64,000 bases of DNA, taken from Chloracidobacterium sp. GTDB taxonomy: Bacteria; Acidobacteriota; Blastocatellia; Pyrinomonadales; Pyrinomonadaceae. Below, piece after piece: positions 17,301 through 24,451 of the stretch. The notes below the pieces were generated by a model. That model was given only the letters and a program-made list of their open reading frames with translations. It did not search any database and had not been told where the DNA came from. The stretch covers positions 2,108,001 through 2,172,000 of the forward strand of contig JADJXP010000002.1 in NCBI GenBank assembly GCA_016715795.1. Reading direction: 5' to 3'. The number at the start of each line of letters is the position of its first letter. The stretch's first letter is position 1. The position numbers and the translations under genes were made by a program.

Positions 17301-17696
17301 TTACCCATCGTCGTCGTCCAGATCAAGCGATTTGCGAACAAGGTTACGGACAAGATCACAGAACTCTACGGCGCGGTTGGCCTCATCCCGGGTCGCATCA
17401 AGACCGGGATAGCGGAGTGCAATGGCATATGATGATACGTCTGCCAGTCCATCGTGTAAATCGTGCCAGTGCGGTTCGAGTACAATAACCTCGTTATGAA
17501 GAATGATAAGGTCGTGGGTCTTCCGTATGGGAATCTCGCCAAGTCTAAGTCGAGCCTTGAAATACTTTTCTATACACTGCTGAGCGTGAAAGCAGATGCC
17601 GTTAAGACTCGGGCCGTCAGTTACGACGCTTTCGCGGCACACGATCCGCCAGTCTTCTTCGGCTTTACTTACCCACGCCAAGATCTCCTGATTCAT
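17301..17696 (-). CDS. HEPN-domain protein (partner of MNT nucleotidyltransferase)
   Basis: A 131-residue helical HEPN protein. In MNT/HEPN pairs the HEPN member is an RNase toxin, or its modified partner, neutralised by the nucleotidyltransferase. Family features seen are KAEEDWRIV near the N-terminus, CFHAQQCIEKYFKARL (about 31-47) and IRKTHDL (about 56-62). The strict RX4-6H catalytic motif of active HEPN RNases is not obvious, so activity is uncertain. The start overlaps the MNT gene by 32 nt, so the two are translated together. Confidence 0.85.
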   Translation of the reverse strand: MNQEILAWVSKAEEDWRIVCRESVVTDGPSLNGICFHAQQCIEKYFKARLRLGEIPIRKTHDLIILHNEVIVLEPHWHDLHDGLADVSSYAIALRYPGLDATRDEANRAVEFCDLVRNLVRKSLDLDDDDG

Positions 17697-17997
17697 ACAG
17701 CGTTATACCATTCTCAATAATGTCTCGCGTAAAGAAGTTGTTAGCCTTGAGATCTCGCTCGATCTGTTCTGGTGTCTTCACCAATACGTCAAGCGGCACC
17801 TTAGAATCGATTCTGCCCCGAACGTTGGCCATTTGCTGAAGTTCGTTCCCGGTGTAAGGCATTATCACCAGAAAATCCAGATCCGAGTCCTTTGTCGGGA
17901 CGCCACAGGCGTGGGAACCAAAGAGAATGATTTTATGCGGCCGAAACTTCCGAACGATCTGCCCGCAAATATCTTGTATTGTCTCGTCAAGGCTCAT
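17665..17997 (-). CDS. Minimal nucleotidyltransferase (MNT)
   Basis: A 110-residue minimal nucleotidyltransferase of the pol-beta superfamily. The active-site motif GSHACGVPTKDSDLDFLV places Gly27-Ser28 and Asp39/Asp41, with a third acidic residue likely in VPLDVLV (about 68-74). MNT antitoxins adenylylate their HEPN partner. Its ATG shares one base with the stop of the acyl-CoA dehydrogenase gene (TAATG), so the pair has been appended directly behind a metabolic gene. Confidence 0.88.
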   Translation of the reverse strand: MSLDETIQDICGQIVRKFRPHKIILFGSHACGVPTKDSDLDFLVIMPYTGNELQQMANVRGRIDSKVPLDVLVKTPEQIERDLKANNFFTRDIIENGITLYESGDLGVGK

Positions 17998-19187
17998 TAT
18001 CTTGTATTTAACTCCATCTTCGCTACCGATTCAAGATGCACCTCGTCTGGGCCGTCGGCGATACGCAGAGATCGCGCGTAGATCCAGAAGCCCGCGAGCG
18101 GCGTGTCTTGCGAGACGCCTGCTCCTCCGTAGGTTTGGATCGCGCGGTCGATCACTTTGAGGGCCATTTGCGGGACGACTGCCTTGATCATCGCGATCTC
18201 GCGGCGGGCGGCCTTGTTGCCATGCGTGTCCATAATCCACGCTGTTTTCAGAACGAGCAGGCGTGCCTGGTCTATCGCACAGCGGGCCTCAGCTATCCAT
18301 TGTCGGACGACGCCTTGCTCGGCGACCGCTTTGCCAAAAGCGGTTCGCTTCTTTGCCCGCTCGCACATCAATTCCAGCGAACGCTCGGCCGTCCCGATCA
18401 GCCGCATACAGTGGTGAACGCGTCCGGGCCCAAGTCTTCCCTGCGCGATCTCGAACCCGCGGCCTTCACCGAGAAGCAGATTCCCACGCGGAACGCGAAC
18501 ATTATCAAACTCGATCTCGGCGTGGCCGAGCGGCGCGTCATCGTAGCCGAATACGCTTAGCATCCGCGTGGCCGTGACGCCGGGCGTGTCCATCGGCACC
18601 AGGACCATCGATTGCTGTATATGTTTCGCGGCCGACGGATCGGTCTTGCCCATGAATATCGCGAGCTTGCACCGTGCGTCACCGCCGCCGGTCGACCACC
18701 ATTTGCGGCCGTTAATAATATATTCGTCACCGTCCGCAACTATCGAGGCCTCAATGTTCGTCGCATCCGACGACGCCACGTCCGGCTCGGTCATCGCAAA
18801 GCACGAGCGGATCTCGCCATTGAGCAGCGGCGTGAGCCACTTCTCTTTTTGCTCGTCGGTGCCATAAAGATGCAGCACCTCCATGTTGCCTGTATCGGGT
18901 GCCGAGCAATTGAACACCTCGCTCGCCCACGCGACGCGGCCCATCGCCTCGGCAAGCGGAGCGTATTCCAGATTCGACAGGCCTGAAATGTCCGGCAGGA
19001 AAAGGTTCCACAGCCCTTCGGCCTTCGCCTTGGCCTTTAGCTCCTCGACCAGTTCACTCGGCCGCCATCGGTCGCCGGCGTTTATCTCGTCCTGATACCG
19101 CTGCTCGTTCGGATAGACGTGCTCCGACATGAGCGCGTTGACGCGTTCGAGTATTTGTCTTGAATTGTCTGTCTGCCTCAGGTCCAT
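17997..19187 (-). CDS. Acyl-CoA dehydrogenase (ACAD10/11-like)
   Basis: FAD enzyme introducing an alpha-beta double bond into acyl-CoA. The 396-residue length is normal. Signatures: CFAMTEPDVASSDATN (about 134-149), INGRKWWSTGG (about 163-173) and the C-terminal RIADGPDEVHL (about 378-388). The N-terminal MSEHVYPNE region and the W-W-STG variant fit the ACAD10/11 branch, which in animals is fused to a kinase-like domain. Here a matching phosphotransferase lies across the insertion sequence at 21301 on the other strand. The MNT gene overlaps its stop by one base. Confidence 0.92.
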   Translation of the reverse strand: MDLRQTDNSRQILERVNALMSEHVYPNEQRYQDEINAGDRWRPSELVEELKAKAKAEGLWNLFLPDISGLSNLEYAPLAEAMGRVAWASEVFNCSAPDTGNMEVLHLYGTDEQKEKWLTPLLNGEIRSCFAMTEPDVASSDATNIEASIVADGDEYIINGRKWWSTGGGDARCKLAIFMGKTDPSAAKHIQQSMVLVPMDTPGVTATRMLSVFGYDDAPLGHAEIEFDNVRVPRGNLLLGEGRGFEIAQGRLGPGRVHHCMRLIGTAERSLELMCERAKKRTAFGKAVAEQGVVRQWIAEARCAIDQARLLVLKTAWIMDTHGNKAARREIAMIKAVVPQMALKVIDRAIQTYGGAGVSQDTPLAGFWIYARSLRIADGPDEVHLESVAKMELNTR

Positions 19188-19191
19188 ATGG

Positions 19192-19491
19192 TCACTTCCC
19201 TGTCAGAGCCTTCTTCCACTCTTTCCCTGTTCGCCGCCCGCCGAAGATATCTGCCGAGTCGTTCGCGGGCTCGACGAACGAGAAGCGGTATTTATCCGCA
19301 CCGATCCGCATCTTAAAACCGCCGCTAAAGTAGTACCACGGATAGCTGATGTCCTGAACCTCCGCAAGCGGCACGTCAAAGCCCGGATCGTCGTCGCCGA
19401 GCGGCGTCCAACTTAACCTGCCGCCCTCCAATTCCAAATGCCCCGCATCGCTGCCGGTCAGCCCTTTAAGTCTCCAAACTAAAGTAAACAT
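19192..19491 (-). CDS. Small PH-like domain protein
   Basis: A 99-residue protein from ATG 19491 (an in-frame GTG at 19539 would add 16 residues). Its beta-rich pattern includes GHLELEGGRLSWTPLG, VPLAEVQDISYPWYYFSGGFKMRIG and KYRFSFV, and ends in a helix (IFGGRRTGKEWKKAL). This is the arrangement of bacterial PH-like domains. Its function is unknown. It lies 4 nt before the acyl-CoA dehydrogenase gene and is probably co-transcribed. It has no signal peptide. Confidence 0.65.
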   Translation of the reverse strand: MFTLVWRLKGLTGSDAGHLELEGGRLSWTPLGDDDPGFDVPLAEVQDISYPWYYFSGGFKMRIGADKYRFSFVEPANDSADIFGGRRTGKEWKKALTGK

Positions 19492-19571
19492 CGTCGTTTC
19501 GGTGATACTAACTAAGAATTCGCACCCCCGCAACCACACAGCACATATGCGGCTTGCCAGATATGTTTTTT

Positions 19572-19622
19572 CTTAGCGGCTTGGCGGGAGAGGCTTTCCC
19601 GCCAAGCCGCCAAGCCGCTAAG
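19572..19622. repeat. Long GC-rich hairpin (CTTAGCGGCTTGGCGG family)
   Basis: CTTAGCGGCTTGGCGG (19572-19587) is perfectly complementary to 19607-19622. A second inner pairing GGCGGGA/TCCCGCC (19583-19589/19597-19603) is possible. It lies 48 bp outside the left end of the insertion sequence and is not part of it. It could act as a terminator or be a REP-type repeat. Confidence 0.75.
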
Positions 19623-19670
19623 AGAACCGTGCGGTCTTAGGATCTTTTTCACGTTTCATGTAAAAAACAC

Positions 19671-21035
19671 TGTTGATAGCAAATGAAGATGTCCGGTTTT
19701 GTTAGCACATCAAATGTCCGGTTTGTGTTTGTTGCAGGAAAGGGGCGCGCCCGTTTCCTGCAACGGGCCGTCTGAGCCGCTCACCTCGGGCAGATGGTTT
19801 TCCATCGGCTGAATATCGGCCGATCTGCCTGGGCCCGTAGCCGATCGAGATAAAGCCGTCCAAGTGCTGATATACGGTGACGCGGCAGCCGTCGAGGGAG
19901 GAGCGCCATATTTGGCGGTCGATCTGGAGCACCAAGTTACGATATTTGACGGTGTTGTCTCGATTAACGGTCCTCTCGGTCTGGATCGAGAAAACACGGT
20001 CGAGATCGTCCCTCAAACATGGCACAAAAGCCGAAGCACCAGGCTCGGCGGCCACGACGGTGAACTTTCGGTTGAACTCGCGAATATAGCTTCTTTTCAA
20101 GAATCTGTTTGCCTCCTCAGGCGTTGATATCCCTCGAAGCCTCAGTTCCTGCGGAAGACGCCCCTGCCACGTCTTGAAGCTGCGTTCGCTGCGCCCTCGT
20201 GCCTGCGGCGAGTAAGCCGGGATCATTGTGATCCCGAGCTCGCGCAGTGCACGTCCGACCTGCGTGAGTGTTTGTTTATCCACCGGTTCTCCCGCCTTTG
20301 GCGTCAGCCAGAAATGACTTCCACGATCAGAGTAGAGACTGCAGAAAACGCCTTCTTTTTCAACAACTTGCCTGATCGCCCTCATGATCGTCGAAGTCGA
20401 TTCCGCATCGACCAGAGCGGCATAATAGATCTCGCCCGTGGCGTCATCGAGTATCACGATCAGATCGTGCCAGCTCTCATCGCCAAACCACTGGTGATGT
20501 GACCCGTCGATATGCAGCAGCATCCCCTTTAGAGGCTTTCTGTCCCGCTTTCTCCGGTGCTTCTTTCGCACGCTGTCCTTTGCTACCAGACCCGCTCCCT
20601 GCAGCAGCCCCTTGACCCATGTGTAGCTCACCTCGATCTTGTGCTCCTCGACGAGCTTCTCGTGATAGTGCTTTACATTCAGATCAAAATACTTGTCCCG
20701 ATAAAGCCCCATCACCTGCTCTACCACTTCAACTGGTATCCGCTTCGGACTCGCTTTGCCTACTCGCTTGTCAAACAGCGCACTATACCCCACCTCTTCA
20801 TACTTCTCCCGTATCCTCCGTAAATGCCGGCAACTGATATCTAATATCTCTGCCGCCTCTATCCAACTGATCTTCTTTGCAAACGCTCGCAATATGATCT
20901 CCTGTCTTGTCATCGCCTTCTCCATCGCGACATCCGGGTATCTTCTCATAGCTCCATTCAAGCTACTTACCCTCTGCCGCCGAAAGCGGACATATCACCT
21001 GCTACAACCACCGGACATATGATGTGCTACTTACA
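19671..21035 (-). mobile_element. Complete insertion sequence, IS1202/ISNCY-like, with 16-bp target duplication
   Basis: The 1365-bp element starts TGT and ends ACA. The left terminal repeat TGTTGATAGCAAATGAAGAT and right repeat (minus strand) TGTAAGTAGCACATCATATG align and both run into ATGTCCGGT. A second TAGCA..ATGTCCG unit lies 6 nt inside each end, so each terminus has two tandem copies. The 16-bp direct repeat TTCATGTAAAAAACAC flanks it exactly (19655-19670 and 21036-21051). Long target duplications are a feature of the IS1202-related group. The single transposase gene is intact. Confidence 0.9.
19702..20949 (-). CDS. DDE transposase of the IS
   Basis: Integrase-core transposase of the ISNCY/IS1202 type. 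From ATG 20949 it has 415 residues: a helix-turn-helix (about 15-60; MTRQEIILRAFAKKISWIEAAEIL, HLRRIREKYEEVG), then the catalytic domain with first Asp in LLHIDGSHHQW, second Asp in LYSDRGSHFW and Glu in SPQARGRSERSFKTWQ. All three acidic residues are present and the frame is uninterrupted, so the element may be active. The stop codon lies inside the left terminal repeat. TTG 20961 upstream is an alternative start. Confidence 0.93.
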   Translation of the reverse strand: MRRYPDVAMEKAMTRQEIILRAFAKKISWIEAAEILDISCRHLRRIREKYEEVGYSALFDKRVGKASPKRIPVEVVEQVMGLYRDKYFDLNVKHYHEKLVEEHKIEVSYTWVKGLLQGAGLVAKDSVRKKHRRKRDRKPLKGMLLHIDGSHHQWFGDESWHDLIVILDDATGEIYYAALVDAESTSTIMRAIRQVVEKEGVFCSLYSDRGSHFWLTPKAGEPVDKQTLTQVGRALRELGITMIPAYSPQARGRSERSFKTWQGRLPQELRLRGISTPEEANRFLKRSYIREFNRKFTVVAAEPGASAFVPCLRDDLDRVFSIQTERTVNRDNTVKYRNLVLQIDRQIWRSSLDGCRVTVYQHLDGFISIGYGPRQIGRYSADGKPSARGERLRRPVAGNGRAPFLQQTQTGHLMC

Positions 21036-21051
21036 TTCATGTAAAAAACAC

Positions 21052-21092
21052 TTGACAAGCCGTAAAAGTTATGATACACTGTTGCAACAGTG
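21052..21092 (+). promoter_or_regulatory. Promoter with overlapping 16-bp operator, directly beside the IS target duplication
   Basis: TTGACA (21052-21057), a 17-nt spacer and TACACT (21075-21080) form a near-consensus promoter. The perfect palindrome CACTGTTGCAACAGTG (21077-21092) covers the -10 box and the start site, as repressor operators of TetR type often do. The promoter points to the phosphotransferase gene at 21301. The IS inserted immediately upstream of the -35 box. Confidence 0.7.
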
Positions 21093-21200
21093 GATATTTG
21101 ACAACTTAACAAGGGCACGCGAACTTTGCACTTTCCCCTTATAACTTCTGACTTATTCCGGATTTGGCCGGTCCGAAATAGGTCGAAGATCAAAGGAATT

Positions 21201-21287
21201 CTTCTCAGCGTTTCTCCGCGTCCTTTTCTCTGCGCCCTCTGCGTGGAACGTCTTCTTCCTCGCAAAGCACGCAGAGATTTGGTATGG
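21201..21287. repeat. CTCTGCG-type dispersed repeat in the phosphotransferase leader
   Basis: The leader contains TTTCTCCGCG, TTTCTCTGCGCCCTCTGCGTGG and GCAAAGCACGCAGAG, which fold back on each other. The pattern resembles the CTCTGTGCCTCTGTGGTG inverted repeat at 25850-25921. I regard it as a member of a dispersed family. Confidence 0.4.
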
Positions 21288-21300
21288 CAAGATAGATAAC

Positions 21301-22407
21301 ATGCCCGAGACGGTTCCCGTGAGACATGGCGAAGAGATCGACGCCGCGCAGCTAGGCGAGTATCTGCGCGGGACGTTCGATGATGCCGGCGGCGAATTTG
21401 AAGTAGAGCAATTTCCAGGCGGCAGCTCGAACCTGACGTATCTCGTCCGTCAGGGACGCGCCGAGTATGTTCTGAGAAGACCGCCGTTCGGCAACACGGT
21501 AAAGACGGCCCACGACATGCGGCGAGAGTTTGACGTGCTCTCAAAGCTGTCCGCGGTTTATTCTCCGGCGCCAAAGCCGTCGCTCTTTTGCGACGACACA
21601 TCAGTGATCGGCAGCGAATTCTACCTAATGGAACGCCGCCGCGGCCTGATCATCCGAGGCAAACTTCCTGGGACGCAACGTGTCAGTAGCTCGCACGTAA
21701 GTAAGGGCTCAACGTCGGAAGCGGCAACGTTGGAAACCAGCGAAAGTCTCCGCCTCGCCGTCTGCCACAGCTTCATCCAAAACCTGTGCGACTTGCACAC
21801 CCTGGACTACAAAGCCTGCGGTCTCGAGTCTTTGGGACGCATCGACGGCTACAACCGCCGTCAGGTCGAGGGCTGGACAAAGCGCTATGAAACTGCAAAG
21901 ACGCATGAACACGCCGAACTCGAGCAAACGATCACCTGGCTGAACGCCAACATTCCACCCGAATCGCGCGCGTCCCTGGTGCATAACGACTACAAGTTCG
22001 ACAACGTGATGCTAGACCCCGACGACCTCACGCGCATCACCGCCGTGCTCGATTGGGAGATGGTCACCATCGGCGATCCGCTAATGGACCTCGGCACGAC
22101 ACTCGGCTACTGGATGTCCAGGGACGCGCCCGATGAATTGCTCAATATGCCCTTCAACCCGCGCGTCCTGATGGAGAACATCACCCGCCAACAGCTCGTC
22201 GATATGTATTCGGAATGCCTGGGACGCGCCGTTCCCGACATGCTCTATTACTACGTCTTCGGCACCTTCAAGATCGCTTGTATAGCCCAGCAGATCTATG
22301 CTCGTTACGTAAAGGGATTCACCAGCGACGCGCGGTTTGCGAACTTCGACAAATTCGTCGCCGCTTTGGGACGCATCGCGGCAAACTCAATAGAAACAGG
22401 TATTTAG
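21301..22407 (+). CDS. Kinase-fold phosphotransferase (ACAD10/11 APH-type), with in-frame repeat insertion
   Basis: A 368-residue aminoglycoside-phosphotransferase-fold protein. The active-site signature is VHNDYKFDNVML (HxDxxxxN) with DWEMVTIGDPLMDLG for metal binding. These proteins act beside acyl-CoA dehydrogenases. In animals the fused ACAD10/11 kinase domain phosphorylates 4-hydroxyacyl-CoA before elimination, so a role in hydroxy-fatty-acid breakdown is inferred. Residues about 122-148 (GTQRVSSSHVSKGSTSEAAT) form a hydrophilic insertion carrying the repeat described at 21693. No strong ribosome site precedes ATG 21301. Confidence 0.87.
   Translation: MPETVPVRHGEEIDAAQLGEYLRGTFDDAGGEFEVEQFPGGSSNLTYLVRQGRAEYVLRRPPFGNTVKTAHDMRREFDVLSKLSAVYSPAPKPSLFCDDTSVIGSEFYLMERRRGLIIRGKLPGTQRVSSSHVSKGSTSEAATLETSESLRLAVCHSFIQNLCDLHTLDYKACGLESLGRIDGYNRRQVEGWTKRYETAKTHEHAELEQTITWLNANIPPESRASLVHNDYKFDNVMLDPDDLTRITAVLDWEMVTIGDPLMDLGTTLGYWMSRDAPDELLNMPFNPRVLMENITRQQLVDMYSECLGRAVPDMLYYYVFGTFKIACIAQQIYARYVKGFTSDARFANFDKFVAALGRIAANSIETGI
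21693..21714 (+). repeat. In-frame dispersed repeat (SKG element), copy 1
   Basis: The 22-bp core CACGTAAGTAAGGGCTCAAC plus flanking bases lies inside the phosphotransferase gene and encodes SHVSKGST. It matches 47778-47799 with one substitution and 51031-51053 more loosely. All copies are read in the same phase (AGT AAG GGC = SKG). Confidence 0.8.
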
Positions 22408-22408
22408 A

Positions 22409-22576
22409 TTAGAGCACAGTGGCGACTGGCGGCGTAAAATGGAGCAGGAGAGCTTCGTTAAGATTCTCCAAGGCTTCCTTTTCAGTTTCGCCTTGGGAGG
22501 CAATGTCAATGTCTAAACATTGCGCGACGAACCAATCGTCTTCCTTTAGGATCACGGCGTTGAAGGTTCGTGTCAT
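22409..22576 (-). CDS. Orphan HicB-like antitoxin (55 residues)
   Basis: A short gene encoding MTRTFNAVILKEDDWFVAQC... with LDIDIASQGETEKEALENL, the classic partial-RNase-H HicB/UPF0150 fold in which the antitoxin mimics a double-stranded-RNA-binding partner. It ends in an amphipathic helix and TVL. No HicA gene lies on either side: the phosphotransferase ends 1 nt away on the opposite strand, and preA ends 28 nt upstream. It is therefore solitary and may be a relic or act on a HicA elsewhere. Confidence 0.8.
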   Translation of the reverse strand: MTRTFNAVILKEDDWFVAQCLDIDIASQGETEKEALENLNEALLLHFTPPVATVL

Positions 22577-22604
22577 ACGATCATTTTACCAGAACCGATG
22601 GCAA

Positions 22605-23852
22605 TTAATTCCCCGCCGTCCGTTCTTTCCAACTCTGAGGATTTGAGCCGTCGTCGCGGCGTTCCATGGTGATGGCGCCGGGCGAGGGGCAGATCATGGC
22701 GCAGAGATTGCAGCCGACGCATTCAGCCTCGATCACGCGCGGGTAGCGCATGCCGTTAGATTCGACAAATTCGAACGACTGATGCGCTCCGTCCTCGCAG
22801 GCAACGTAGCAGAGATTGCAGCGGATGCAGTGTTCCTCGTTGACGTGGGCCTTGACGACGTAGTTAAGGTCGAGATTGCCCCAATCCGTCACGCGATCTA
22901 CGGATTTGCCGATGATGTCATTGACGGAAGCAAATCCCTTCTCGTCGAGGTAGTTGTTCAGCCCGTCGATCATGTCTTCGACAATGCGGTAGCCGTAGTG
23001 CATCACCGCAGTGCAAACCTGGACCGAACCCGCACCGAGCAGCATGAACTCGACCGCGTCGCGCCAAGTGTTGATGCCGCCGATGCCGCTGATGGGAATA
23101 TTGAATTCCGCATCACGCGCGAGCTCCGAGACCATATTGAGCGCGATCGGTTTGACCGCCGTGCCGCAATATCCGCCGTGAGCGGCCATCCCGTTGACGT
23201 TTGGATATGGAATGAGCGTATCGACGTCAACGCCCATTACCGAGTTGATGGTGTTGATCAGCGAGACGGCATCGCCGCCTCCTTTCTGGGCCGCGCGGCC
23301 CGGCGGCACGATGTGCGTGACATTTGGCGTGAGTTTGACGATCACGGGAATTTCGGCAACTTCCTTCACCCACTCCGTAACCATGCAGGTATATTCGGGA
23401 ACCTGGCCCATCGCCGCGCCCATTCCTCGCTCGCTCATACCGTGCGGACAGCCAAAGTTCAGCTCGAACCCGTCGCAGCCAGTGTCCTGTGAACGCTTGA
23501 CGATCTCCTGCCAGGCCTCTTTCTTCGACTCGACCATCAAGCTGACGATGACGGCGTTTTTCGGATATTTTTTCTTACACTCGGCAACCTCTTTGAGGTT
23601 CACCTCAAGCGGCCGGTCAGTGATCAACTCGATGTTGTTGAGCCCAATGAGCCGCAGCGCACCTTGGTCAAGCCCCGCAAGCCGCGACGAGACATTAGTG
23701 ATGGGTTCGCCTAATGTTTTCCAAACCGCCCCGCCCCAACCGGCGTCAAAGGCCCGCTCGACCATCGACCCCATATTCGTCGGCGGCGCGCTCGCGAGCC
23801 AGAACGGATTGGGTGACATTATTCCCGCAAAGTTTATACTCAGATCCGCCAT
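22605..23852 (-). CDS. preA: NAD-dependent dihydropyrimidine dehydrogenase catalytic subunit PreA
   Basis: Reduces uracil/thymine to dihydropyrimidines, the first step of reductive pyrimidine catabolism. The 415-residue protein has an FMN-binding TIM barrel (about 1-310; NPFWLASAPPTN, GFELNFGCPHGMSERGMGAAMG, ISGIGGINTWRDAVEFMLLGA) and a C-terminal 2x[4Fe-4S] ferredoxin domain (CIRCNLCYVAC about 338-348, CVGCNLCAMICP about 375-386). The catalytic Cys of the family is probably that in the EYTCMVT segment or the FGCPHG loop. Its partner preT lies upstream, separated by a ParE-type toxin-antitoxin pair. Confidence 0.95.
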   Translation of the reverse strand: MADLSINFAGIMSPNPFWLASAPPTNMGSMVERAFDAGWGGAVWKTLGEPITNVSSRLAGLDQGALRLIGLNNIELITDRPLEVNLKEVAECKKKYPKNAVIVSLMVESKKEAWQEIVKRSQDTGCDGFELNFGCPHGMSERGMGAAMGQVPEYTCMVTEWVKEVAEIPVIVKLTPNVTHIVPPGRAAQKGGGDAVSLINTINSVMGVDVDTLIPYPNVNGMAAHGGYCGTAVKPIALNMVSELARDAEFNIPISGIGGINTWRDAVEFMLLGAGSVQVCTAVMHYGYRIVEDMIDGLNNYLDEKGFASVNDIIGKSVDRVTDWGNLDLNYVVKAHVNEEHCIRCNLCYVACEDGAHQSFEFVESNGMRYPRVIEAECVGCNLCAMICPSPGAITMERRDDGSNPQSWKERTAGN

Positions 23853-23871
23853 GATGCTTCGGTCCCTAGGC

Positions 23872-24174
23872 TCAATTGATCCGACCCCGCCATATCATTG
23901 GATTTCGGCTGGTATGAAAGATGGCATGAATGTATATCCGGCTGTCTTCATGCTCGAAGAAAATAGCGAACGGGAATGTCGGAACAAGTGCCCGTCTGAT
24001 TTCGTGTCCGTACACAACGGGAAAACTGAGGGGCAAGCGTCGGATCTGAGTCAGCGTCTTGTTGATTGTTAAAATAAACTCGGATCTCAATTCCGCTGCA
24101 TGTTCTCCATACCAATCGGAGGCTTCGTCAAACTCCTCCCGGGCCGCCGGACCTAATTCGATTGCCGGCATCAT
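23872..24174 (-). CDS. ParE/RelE-family toxin
   Basis: A 100-residue ParE/RelE-fold protein. Typical features are AREEFDEASDWYGEHAAELRSEFI at the N-terminus, RRLPLSFPVVYGHEIRRALV in the middle and FPFAIFFEHEDSRIYIHAIFHTSRNP at the end. ParE poisons gyrase while RelE cuts mRNA, and the target cannot be decided here. Its start overlaps the antitoxin stop by 4 nt. The pair lies between preT and preA, which are normally adjacent. Confidence 0.88.
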   Translation of the reverse strand: MMPAIELGPAAREEFDEASDWYGEHAAELRSEFILTINKTLTQIRRLPLSFPVVYGHEIRRALVPTFPFAIFFEHEDSRIYIHAIFHTSRNPMIWRGRIN

Positions 24175-24389
24175 TTACGCGCCAGTGCCTCATCCATGAC
24201 CACTTCCCAAGGCACAGTGTCCTCGGGATTGGCAACATGATACTCGATCCTCCTTTCAAGTTCGTCCATCTGCCCTTGAGTGAGTTCAACCGAGCCCGAT
24301 TCGGCCGCAATGCTGTCCCAAATATCTTCAACAAGTCTTATCCGCTCCGGGATCGGAAGTTCACATGCTTTTTCGAGAAGTATGTCCAT
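24171..24389 (-). CDS. Addiction-module antitoxin component
   Basis: A 72-residue antitoxin of the 'putative addiction module component' type that pairs with ParE/RelE-like toxins. It has the family pattern KACELPIPERIRLVEDIWDSIA followed by an acidic helix ELTQGQMDELERRIEYHVANPEDTVPWEVV. A 4-nt overlap with the downstream toxin indicates coupled translation. Unlike many antitoxins it has no clear DNA-binding domain. Confidence 0.85.
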   Translation of the reverse strand: MDILLEKACELPIPERIRLVEDIWDSIAAESGSVELTQGQMDELERRIEYHVANPEDTVPWEVVMDEALARK

Positions 24390-24451
24390 AGTTCAATATC
24401 TTACCGCAACCTTAATGACGCTCGGTCATTAAATCGCCTTCCGGACGCCGA

